DNA of 25,591 bases, from NCBI GenBank assembly GCA_964517795.1, contig CAZFDE010000036.1:1-25591 (forward strand), in the 5' to 3' direction. A program made the position numbers and the translations under genes. Below the pieces are notes generated by a model. It saw only the letters and a program-made list of their open reading frames with translations. It was not told the origin of the DNA and did not search any database. Source of the stretch: CAZFDE01 sp964517795 (GTDB lineage Bacteria > Planctomycetota > Phycisphaerae > Sedimentisphaerales > Anaerobacaceae). Shown in pieces: positions 17,597 to 24,159 of this stretch; the first letter of the stretch is position 1, and each line of letters opens with the position of its first letter.

Positions 17597-18442
17597 ATGA
17601 AGAACAATGTTGTTTGGACAGTCCTGGTGATGATGGTGTTGACCGGTGTGGCGATGGGTCAGCAGGAAGGCGAGAAAGAAAACGAAAAATGCTCGTGGTA
17701 CGGCAAATACCCGATGAGTATGTTCACGAAAACCCGTTCCGCAAAGACAGTGGGAAAAGGCAAAATTTCCTTCAGCTTGAAAACGCAATATTTTAATTCT
17801 GACCAGAAAAAACAAGCCGGGGGCGGATACAATAGTCTGTCATACGGTCAATCTCGAGAAATTTGGAAAAATACCTTTTGTACCAAATATGGTTGGGCGA
17901 AAGATCATCATCTGGCAGTTGGAATCCCCTATATATATAATGATTTCGAACTATCCACAGACAATCATAGTCATGGTATCGGCAATATTTTTATTTTTGA
18001 AAAATGGAACTTCATGAAAGAAACCGAAACCATGCCTGCCGCAGCGGTCGATATCTGGTATTACCTGCCCACCGGAGATACCAAACGTAAACTGGGCAGT
18101 GACGACGCTTCATATAAGATAACGGCAGAATTGTCGAAAGCGATCGGCGAATTTTCCTTTCATTTTAATCCCGGTTATACCTGGAGCCAGGATAAAGATG
18201 CGGAAGTAGGAGAATTGAATGCCGGTATCATCTGGCATGGCGATCCGAAAATCTGGCCGGCGGTCGAATGGAATTATACGGACAAGGAAGAGAAAGGCTT
18301 TGCCCATGACATCGTTCCCGGTGTCATTTGGAGATTCGCCAAAGGCTGGTCGTTTAAGATTGCGCTGCCGATTAATGTGGACTCAACCATGACGTATCGC
18401 GAACGCGTCGGGATCGTAACGAAACTATTTTACTGTTTTTAG
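17597..18442 (+). CDS. Outer membrane transport-like protein (phenol-degradation MetA-like barrel)
   Basis: This is a 281-residue protein. The ATG at 17597 is chosen because AAAGGAG lies 7 nt upstream and a signal peptide starts there (MKNNVVW, hydrophobic run, cleavage near VAMGQQ). The in-frame extension back to 17360 crosses the terminator and is not coding. The mature part has alternating aromatic beta strands (KISFSLKTQYF, LAVGIPYIYNDFEL, AVDIWYYLPTGDTKRKLG) and ends FYCF, with terminal phenylalanine. The LPTGDTKRKLGSDD stretch resembles the Phenol_MetA_deg-like barrel group. The gene lies 21 nt before an ABC binding-protein gene, suggesting it is the outer membrane entry port for the same solute. 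Confidence 0.75.
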   Translation: MKNNVVWTVLVMMVLTGVAMGQQEGEKENEKCSWYGKYPMSMFTKTRSAKTVGKGKISFSLKTQYFNSDQKKQAGGGYNSLSYGQSREIWKNTFCTKYGWAKDHHLAVGIPYIYNDFELSTDNHSHGIGNIFIFEKWNFMKETETMPAAAVDIWYYLPTGDTKRKLGSDDASYKITAELSKAIGEFSFHFNPGYTWSQDKDAEVGELNAGIIWHGDPKIWPAVEWNYTDKEEKGFAHDIVPGVIWRFAKGWSFKIALPINVDSTMTYRERVGIVTKLFYCF

Positions 18443-18463
18443 ACAATCGAAAGGATCTCGAAC

Positions 18464-19609
18464 ATGCGGATAAAAGAAGATGGAATACTAATCCTTATCT
18501 GTATAAGCTGTTTATTTACCGGATGTAAACAGAAAGAATCGCCACCCGCAGAGCCGCAAAGTGTAACGATCAAGGTCGGTCATGTCGGCCATGATCATCA
18601 CCTGGCTCTTTTTGTTGCCTGTGACAACGCCGGCCTGTACGAAACGGTCTGTGGAATTGGCCTCAAAGCGGTTGACGATCAAAAGCTGTATGAATTGACA
18701 AAAAACGGGCAAAAGATTGCTGATGTGCAGATTGTGAAAGTCGGCGGTGGCTCGAAAATGCCCACTGCACTGGCACAGAATGTAATCGATATCGGATTCG
18801 GCGGAGTGGCTGCGATGCTCTCGGCCATCGACAGCGGGGCGCCGCTAAAAATCATCTCTCCGCTGCACTACAAAGGCGATATGTTCGTGGTTAAACCGGA
18901 TTTCCCGGCCAAAACCTGGCAGGAATTCGTCGAATTGGCCAAAAATGCTGAAAAACCGATTCGGATCGGTTATAAAAATCCGGTTGCGGTGGCGAAAGTC
19001 ATCTTCGAAGAAGCCCTGAAACATGAAGGCATTACCTTTGGCGGCGATGTGACCGACCAATCCATTCAGATACAGATGATTAACGTCAAAGGCGGCGGCA
19101 AGCTCAATGTCGCACTTTCCGGCGATCTGATCGATGGTTATGTCGGCAATAATCCCTTCCCGTCGATCGCCGTCGATACCGGTGCCGGCCGAATTATCTG
19201 TGATCTTGAAGAACTTCCACCGGGTAATTTTCGCAACCATCCCTGCTGCTGTATCGGCGCAAATATGGATGCGATCAAAGACAAGCAGCAGGCCGTTGCC
19301 GATTTGATGGTATTATTGTTGATGGCGAATCAGACGATCAATACCAATCAGGACAAAGCCGTTACATCGGCAATACGATGGATTGGCACCAGTGAAGCCG
19401 TTGAAAAAATGAGCATTCCCACCAGTGGATATTCGATGGAGACATCGCAGCAATGGTTTGATACAATGGATCAGTGGATCGACGCAATGCAACAATTGGG
19501 TGTTTTTAAGGGCAGATTTCAGCAGGCCTATCATGAAACGATCAAACGGGCCGCATATAATTTTACACTATTGAACAGGGCAAAGAAAACCGTTGAAAAA
19601 TCCGGGTAA
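18464..19609 (+). CDS. ABC transporter substrate-binding lipoprotein (NMT1/SsuA-like)
   Basis: A 381-residue periplasmic binding protein. A lipobox LFTGC gives lipidated Cys21 after a hydrophobic signal. The fold is of the nitrate/sulfonate/taurine/thiamine-precursor type, with the motifs VGGGSKMPTALAQNVIDIGFGG (broken here for brevity around residues 85-110) and KIISPLHYKGDMFVV. Unusual features are a histidine cluster GHVGHDHH near residues 38-45 and NHPCCCIGA near 260, both potentially near the binding cleft. AAAGGA precedes the ATG. The coding end overlaps the permease start by 17 nt. Because this system is in the same run as selD, uptake of a selenium compound is a reasonable hypothesis; sulfonate, taurine or a thiamine precursor are alternatives. 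Confidence 0.88.
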   Translation: MRIKEDGILILICISCLFTGCKQKESPPAEPQSVTIKVGHVGHDHHLALFVACDNAGLYETVCGIGLKAVDDQKLYELTKNGQKIADVQIVKVGGGSKMPTALAQNVIDIGFGGVAAMLSAIDSGAPLKIISPLHYKGDMFVVKPDFPAKTWQEFVELAKNAEKPIRIGYKNPVAVAKVIFEEALKHEGITFGGDVTDQSIQIQMINVKGGGKLNVALSGDLIDGYVGNNPFPSIAVDTGAGRIICDLEELPPGNFRNHPCCCIGANMDAIKDKQQAVADLMVLLLMANQTINTNQDKAVTSAIRWIGTSEAVEKMSIPTSGYSMETSQQWFDTMDQWIDAMQQLGVFKGRFQQAYHETIKRAAYNFTLLNRAKKTVEKSG

Positions 19610-20447
19610 CATATTGGATTCGCACAAAATTTCGAAAGTCTTGGGGTGGTTTGTAATCCCCTTGATCCTGTTGATCGTATGGGAGATTGCCGCCCGACAA
19701 TACGATCAGGTGTGGCTGTTTCCACCTGTCAGTCAAGTGCTTGAACAGTTAGCACATCCGCTGCGGCAGCATTATGCATCAGGCTCCCTCCTTAGCAACA
19801 CGTGGATCAGTTTCCTTCGCGTGATCACGGGATTTTTGCTGGCGGCCCTGATTGGTGTCAGCCTGGGGCTATTAATGGGAAGCGTAAAGATATTTTGTCA
19901 TCTGACCGAGCCGCTGGTGGAGATACTTCGCCCCCTTTGCCCGATCGCATGGCTGCCTTTTGCGATTGTAGTCTTTAAGCTGCAAACGCTGCCGCAGTTA
20001 TTCGGATTCGGATATACACGCACGGTGCTGGACCAGTTGCAGGTCGGCATGATTTTTGTGATTTTTGTCGGCGGATTTTTTCCGATCCTGACGAATACCA
20101 TCGATGGTGTATCCGGCGTTCGGCAGAATTATCTTTTATTGGCGAAAATGCTTGGTGCCGGTACGATCCGGCGTTTTTGGCATGTGTATCTTCCGGCCGC
20201 ACTGCCTAATATCATGACCGGTCTTCGACAAGGATTGGGGCTGTGCTGGTTCGTCATTATCGCCGCTGAAATGATGACCGGTTCGGACAGCGGGATCGGC
20301 TATCTGTTGATGTATGCGGCCGACAATGCGGCCATGGATATTGTGATTGCTTCCATGCTGATTATCGGGGCGGGCGGGGCGGCATTGAATTTCCTGATGC
20401 TGCGATTGATGAAGCGGTTTGTCGGCTGGCATGGACGGGAAATGTAA
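19593..20447 (+). CDS. ABC transporter permease (SsuC/TauC/NrtB-like)
   Basis: A 284-residue inner membrane protein with about six hydrophobic helices and the EAA coupling loop (LAKMLGAGTIRRFWHVYLP, around residues 182-200) that contacts the ATPase. It matches the BPD_transp_1 family of anion and sulfonate permeases. The reading frame begins at TTG 19593 inside the end of the binding-protein gene. A TTG at 19614 is another possible start and neither has a strong ribosome site, so translation is probably coupled to the preceding gene. The stop is 4 nt before the ATPase ATG. Confidence 0.9.
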   Translation: MKNPGNILDSHKISKVLGWFVIPLILLIVWEIAARQYDQVWLFPPVSQVLEQLAHPLRQHYASGSLLSNTWISFLRVITGFLLAALIGVSLGLLMGSVKIFCHLTEPLVEILRPLCPIAWLPFAIVVFKLQTLPQLFGFGYTRTVLDQLQVGMIFVIFVGGFFPILTNTIDGVSGVRQNYLLLAKMLGAGTIRRFWHVYLPAALPNIMTGLRQGLGLCWFVIIAAEMMTGSDSGIGYLLMYAADNAAMDIVIASMLIIGAGGAALNFLMLRLMKRFVGWHGREM

Positions 20448-20451
20448 ATTA

Positions 20452-21222
20452 ATGCTACAAGAAATTAAAAAAAATGTGCTGATACAAATTGACCGATTGG
20501 ATAAAACCTTTACTGGCACTTCCGGAAACCGTGTATTTGCGATAGAAGAAATGACTTTTGATATTTCGTCAGGTGAATTTGTCACGATCTTGGGTGCAAC
20601 CGGTTGCGGTAAAACAACGCTGTTAAATATGATTGCCGGCTTAACCAAACCGGACAAAGGAAGTATTACGTTTGACGGTGATGGCGAATTAGAAAAACAG
20701 ATCGCATATGTTTTTCAGCATTACACACTCTTTCCGTGGCGGACGGTTTTTGAGAATATCGAATTCGGTCTGCAAATGCGTAAAATAACCAATCGCCGAC
20801 GGAAACAGGATGTGGCGGCTTTAATTGAGCAGGTCGGATTAACCGGATTCGAAAAGGCCTATCCGCATGAACTGTCCGGCGGGATGCGACAGCGAACGGC
20901 TATTGCCCAGGCGATTGCGACTCGGCCGAAACTGTTATTAATGGATGAGCCGTTTGGGTCGCTGGATGACACTACCCGCCGCGAACTGCAGCAGATGCTG
21001 GTCGATCTGTGGCAGCAGCAGCACGTGACCATTATATTTGTAACGCATAATATCGACGAGGCGCTGATATTAGGCAGTCGTGTGATCGTCTTAAGAGAAA
21101 GGCCGGGCCAAATAATCCGCGATATTCAGGTTGATTTCAAACGGCCCCGGGATAAAATTTCAAAAGAATTCACCGAGTTATTTATCGAGATCCGAAACAC
21201 CCTCAAGGGCGACGTCGATTGA
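20452..21222 (+). CDS. ABC transporter ATPase (SsuB/TauB/NrtD-like)
   Basis: This is a 256-residue nucleotide-binding protein. All motifs are intact: Walker A GATGCGKTT (48-56, K54), Q-loop FQHYTLFPWRT, signature LSGGMRQR (141-148), Walker B LLLMDEPFGSLD (D165, E166) and the H-loop H199. The ATG at 20452 is chosen because it lies just after the permease stop; earlier in-frame starts would overlap the permease gene. It powers import by the preceding permease and binding protein. The gene ends 27 nt before the selD ATG, with no terminator between, so the transporter and selD are likely co-transcribed. Confidence 0.93.
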   Translation: MLQEIKKNVLIQIDRLDKTFTGTSGNRVFAIEEMTFDISSGEFVTILGATGCGKTTLLNMIAGLTKPDKGSITFDGDGELEKQIAYVFQHYTLFPWRTVFENIEFGLQMRKITNRRRKQDVAALIEQVGLTGFEKAYPHELSGGMRQRTAIAQAIATRPKLLLMDEPFGSLDDTTRRELQQMLVDLWQQQHVTIIFVTHNIDEALILGSRVIVLRERPGQIIRDIQVDFKRPRDKISKEFTELFIEIRNTLKGDVD

Positions 21223-21249
21223 TAAAAATGCGAAAGTGAGGTGTTAAAA

Positions 21250-22842
21250 ATGATTGATATGCAGCGACGAAAACGGGTGATGTCACGGTCAATTAAATTG
21301 GGCCATTGCATCTGTGACCCGAAACAGCCGTGTCCGTGCCCCCTGTTCAAAGAAAAAAATATCTGTATGTGTGCGGGCGAGCGGCTCGACAGTCCCACCG
21401 GCCCGGTGAAACTGACCCAATTAGTCGAAAAGGCCGGCTGTGCTTCCAAGATCGACCAGAAATTCCTCAAAGACGTGCTGGGCAATATGCCTACACCGAA
21501 TGATCCCAATGTGCTGGTCGGTGTGCCCGCCGGTGACGATGCCGGGATTTACGATATCGGCGGCGGCAGGGCGCTGGTTCAGACGGTCGATGTCTTTACC
21601 CCCAGCGTCGATGATCCCTATATGTTCGGACAGGTCGCCGCGGCAAATTCCGTCAGCGATGTGTACGCGATGGGCGGAACGCCACTGACTGCACTGTCGG
21701 TGATTGGTTTTCCGGTGCGTAAAGTTCCCGATGATGCGCTCAATCAAATCCTGCAGGGCGGCATTGACAAAATGAAAGAGGCCGGCGTTTCCATTATCGG
21801 CGGCCACAGCATTAACGATGCGGAAATCAAGGCAGGCTTTGCCGTTACCGGGATGATCGACAAATCCAACATCATGACCAATGCCGGAGCCATGCCGGGC
21901 GATGTATTGATCCTCACCAAGCCGCTGGGCACTGGGGTTGTCGCCTTTGCCAAACAAATCGGCCGTGTGCAGGATATCAGCGTTGCCCAGGCGGAAAAAG
22001 CCATGACCTCGCTCAATAAGGTCGCTTCCGAATTGATGGTCGAGTTCGGCGCTCATGCGGCCACCGATGTAACCGGATTTAGCCTGATGGGGCATCTGAG
22101 CGAATTAGCCCGGCGAAGCAATGTCGATATCGAGATTATCTTCGATAAACTGCCGGTTTTCGAAGGGGTATTGGAATATGCCGCGATGGGTATTTTGCCC
22201 GGTGCGGTGGAGCGAAACAAGGCCTCGTGCGGCGAATTTCTTCAAGCCGATCCACAAATCGCTCAGGAATTTGTGGATATTTGCTTCGATGCCCAGACCT
22301 CAGGCGGCCTTTTGATCGCGATCGAACCCAAAAAAGCAGAAGATTTTCTGAGCGTACTGCACCAAAAAGGCATTACAGACGCCGCCGCCATCGGCAAAGT
22401 CACCCAAAAAGGGAAAGGCACGGTATATCTAAAAAACGACCATTCACGAAAATTACCGGAGATTGATATGGCAGATAAAAAACCCAAAACTCAATCCGAC
22501 GAAAAGCCGCCCCAGTCTGAAGAAGTCGCCTGCTGTGCAGATGTCCTCGACAGCAACGGCTCCAATAGCGGCGAAATGCAGCAGGTTAAAAACAAATTCA
22601 AGGAATTCCTTGGTGCCGCCTCATCCCCGCACGGCCTCGACGCCTATACCAAGCAGGCAATGGCTATCGCCTTGTCCGTAGCGACACGATGCGAGGACTG
22701 CCTGAAAATGCATATCGCTAATGCGAAGAAAAAAGGCTTTAGTGAGCAGGAGATCGACGAAGCGGCCTGGATGGCCATCAGCTTCGCCGGTTCGCCCGCC
22801 ATGGTCTTCTATGAAAAGATCAAAAAGCAGGTCACGGGATAA
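21250..22842 (+). CDS. selD: Three-module SelD: Cys-rich N-terminus, selenophosphate synthetase, AhpD-like domain
   Basis: SelD makes selenophosphate from selenide and ATP. The ATG at 21250 is preferred to the GTG at 21241 because GAGGTG lies 6 nt upstream of it. Residues 20-41 form a cysteine cluster (C20, C22, C28, C30, C39, C41) not present in E. coli SelD. The synthetase core spans about 55-400: catalytic C64 and K67 in GCASK align with E. coli C17/K20, and GDDAG, GGTPLTALS, GGHSI and DVTGF follow. The core therefore uses Cys, not Sec. After a charged linker with CC near 430, residues of about 445-530 are a carboxymuconolactone decarboxylase/AhpD-like domain with the CxxC pair C481/C484 (RCEDCLKMH). 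The whole is 530 residues against about 347 for ordinary SelD. An in-frame ATG at 22468 with GGAG upstream could also make the AhpD-like part alone. Confidence 0.95.
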   Translation: MIDMQRRKRVMSRSIKLGHCICDPKQPCPCPLFKEKNICMCAGERLDSPTGPVKLTQLVEKAGCASKIDQKFLKDVLGNMPTPNDPNVLVGVPAGDDAGIYDIGGGRALVQTVDVFTPSVDDPYMFGQVAAANSVSDVYAMGGTPLTALSVIGFPVRKVPDDALNQILQGGIDKMKEAGVSIIGGHSINDAEIKAGFAVTGMIDKSNIMTNAGAMPGDVLILTKPLGTGVVAFAKQIGRVQDISVAQAEKAMTSLNKVASELMVEFGAHAATDVTGFSLMGHLSELARRSNVDIEIIFDKLPVFEGVLEYAAMGILPGAVERNKASCGEFLQADPQIAQEFVDICFDAQTSGGLLIAIEPKKAEDFLSVLHQKGITDAAAIGKVTQKGKGTVYLKNDHSRKLPEIDMADKKPKTQSDEKPPQSEEVACCADVLDSNGSNSGEMQQVKNKFKEFLGAASSPHGLDAYTKQAMAIALSVATRCEDCLKMHIANAKKKGFSEQEIDEAAWMAISFAGSPAMVFYEKIKKQVTG

Positions 22843-22857
22843 AAAATCGCAAAGTGC

Positions 22858-22886
22858 TTGGTTTTTTTTGCAAAATTTCGTATAAT
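22858..22886 (+). promoter_or_regulatory. Promoter of tRNA-Sec
   Basis: A TTGGTT box (22858-22863) and a perfect TATAAT (22881-22886) are separated by 17 nt, ending 16 nt before the tRNA. Transcription probably continues into the selenoprotein and polyferredoxin genes unless the T run after the tRNA stops it. Confidence 0.75.
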
Positions 22887-22902
22887 CGACGGATAATAGT
22901 GT

Positions 22903-22996
22903 GGAGGTGACAGGCGTCTGGTGGCGCTCCTGGTCTTCAAAACCAGTGCGGGGCCAAGAGGTCTCGGGTGGGTTCGATTCCCATTCGCCTCCGCCA
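22903..22996 (+). tRNA. selC: tRNA-Sec (anticodon UCA)
   Basis: This is a 94-base tRNA with an 8-bp acceptor stem (GGAGGTGA with TTCGCCTCC-side pairing, one G-U), discriminator G and encoded CCA. The anticodon stem is CTGGT/ACCAG with loop CTTCAAA and anticodon TCA at 22937-22939, reading UGA. There is a long variable arm around GGCCAAGAGGTC, and a 5-bp T stem around TTCGATT. The 8+5 acceptor/T-arm and the long extra arm are specific to bacterial tRNA-Sec. Confidence 0.97.
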
Positions 22997-23041
22997 TTTT
23001 TACTTGCCTGAAAAAGGCGTGAAGTGAATGGATGGCTTAGT

Positions 23042-23287
23042 ATGCGAAAGAAGATTGTGATTGCTGTTTTTGTGCTGGGCCTGCTGGTGTTGGGCTATGG
23101 GCTGTTTGCGCACCGAATTGAGATATTAGGCCCCGAGGCCACAGACCAATCCATCAAACTGGCCGAATCGAACATGATCCGCAATATCAGCTTTGGTGTG
23201 GTCAAGGTTGATAGAACCGGCACCATTCAGCAAACCCAAAAAGTCGATGAAAAAGCCGCCGGCACCTGCCCGACATGAGTGAACTAA
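23042..23287 (+). CDS. Candidate novel anchored selenoprotein ending in a CxxU motif
   Basis: With the UGA at 23276-23278 read as Sec, the frame extends two codons further to TAA and encodes 81 residues. The N-terminus (RKK, then a hydrophobic run of about residues 5-21) is a membrane anchor or uncleaved signal, so the rest should face outside the cytoplasm. The C-terminus is GTCPT-U-VN: C76 and Sec79 make a Cys-x-x-Sec redox motif. If UGA were a stop, the protein would end at CPT and lose its second redox residue. A perfect 8-bp hairpin follows at SECIS distance. It lies 45 nt downstream of tRNA-Sec and 30 nt upstream of a membrane iron-sulfur protein gene. The start could also be the GTG at 23024. 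No family is recognised. Confidence 0.85.
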
Positions 23288-23290
23288 AAC

Positions 23291-23309
23291 GGTCATGGCG
23301 GCCATGACC
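23291..23309 (+). promoter_or_regulatory. SECIS-like hairpin for the CxxU selenoprotein
   Basis: GGUCAUGG pairs perfectly with CCAUGACC (8 bp) around the loop CGG. The stem starts 12 nt and the loop 20 nt after the UGA. It lies wholly beyond the TAA stop, so it is not constrained by coding and its perfect pairing points to RNA function. Confidence 0.88.
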
Positions 23310-23317
23310 CCCTCAAC

Positions 23318-24148
23318 ATGAGCACATTTTTCTCAAAACTTGTTCCCTGGCGAATCTGGATCCAGACCGGATTTCTGGCCCTATGGCTGGACCCCTTGGG
23401 GGTGCGGATGCACGGGATGTGTTCGCCCGTCTTTCACTGTTATGCCTGTCCGCTGGCGACCTTCGCCTGTCCGGTGGGTGTAGTGGCTCAGTTTTCAGCC
23501 CTGCATGTATTTCCCTTTATCGCGATAGGGCTTCTGGTGGCTGTTGGGATTATTTTCGGCACTATCATTTGCGGCTGGATGTGCCCGTTCGGCCTGCTAC
23601 AGGATCTTTGCGCCAAAATCCCCACGCCGAAATACGACCTGCCGAAATGGACCGGTTACGGCCGCTATGTCGTACTCATTGTCGCTGTTTTGGCCGTGCC
23701 GTATTTCTTCGGCAAGGAGCATTTTCTCTTTATCTGCCGTATCTGTCCGGCAGGGGGGTTGGAGGCCGCCGTTCCGAATATGGCCAATCAGGCCCTCGCT
23801 GGACAAGTCATCACATGGCCCAATGCGATCAAATTATCGATTATCGTTTTGTTTTTAATCGCGGTCTTTTTCGTCAAACGTCCATGGTGCCGGGTACTGT
23901 GTCCGCTGGGCGGTTTTTTCAGTCTCTTCAACCGCTTCAGCATGTTCTTCCTAAAATTAGATAAGGACAAATGCACCGACTGCAACCGCTGCCATAAACT
24001 CTGCGAATACGGCATTGAGCCAAACCGAAATATCACCGATTCACGGTGTATCCGCTGTCTGGAATGTACCCAATGCGGCCCCGATGCCTTGACCATCGGC
24101 CATGTGTTTGAGGACACAAAGCCAACGAACAAATCGGCAATGAATTAA
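23318..24148 (+). CDS. Membrane polyferredoxin, NapH/MauN/NosR-like 4Fe-4S protein
   Basis: This is a 276-residue membrane protein. Several hydrophobic helices alternate with cysteine motifs: C35/C41/C44/C51 near the first helix, CGWMCPFG (85-92), CRIC (140-143) and CRVLCPLG (191-198). Two ferredoxin-type clusters lie at the C-terminus (C219, C222, C225, C229 and C244, C247, C250, C253). CGWxCPFG and CRxxCPLG are signatures of the NapH/NosR group, which pass electrons between the cytoplasm or quinones and periplasmic partners. It starts right after the SECIS of the CxxU selenoprotein with no intervening promoter, so the two are likely co-expressed and may act together in electron transfer to an extracytoplasmic redox partner. 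Confidence 0.9.
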   Translation: MSTFFSKLVPWRIWIQTGFLALWLDPLGVRMHGMCSPVFHCYACPLATFACPVGVVAQFSALHVFPFIAIGLLVAVGIIFGTIICGWMCPFGLLQDLCAKIPTPKYDLPKWTGYGRYVVLIVAVLAVPYFFGKEHFLFICRICPAGGLEAAVPNMANQALAGQVITWPNAIKLSIIVLFLIAVFFVKRPWCRVLCPLGGFFSLFNRFSMFFLKLDKDKCTDCNRCHKLCEYGIEPNRNITDSRCIRCLECTQCGPDALTIGHVFEDTKPTNKSAMN

Positions 24149-24158
24149 TTATCGCCGA
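24134..24158 (-). terminator. Probable terminator between the convergent genes
   Basis: On the minus strand UCGGCGAU pairs with AUUGCCGA (8 bp, one G-U) with a 9-nt loop, followed by UUUGUU. On the plus strand one pair becomes an A-C mismatch, so it works best for the minus-strand gene. The T run is short. Confidence 0.45.
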
Positions 24159-24159
24159 A

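Noticed and set aside
22843..22880. Intrinsic terminator between selD and tRNA-Sec
   Set aside because: There is a run of eight T, but only a weak 5-bp GCAAA/TTTGC pairing around it; the T run lies in the spacer of the tRNA promoter instead.
24134..24158. Hairpin after the TGA of the carboxypeptidase-regulatory protein as a SECIS
   Set aside because: The stem starts only about 1 nt after the TGA and the loop is at about 9 nt and AU-rich without an early G; a terminator is a better explanation.
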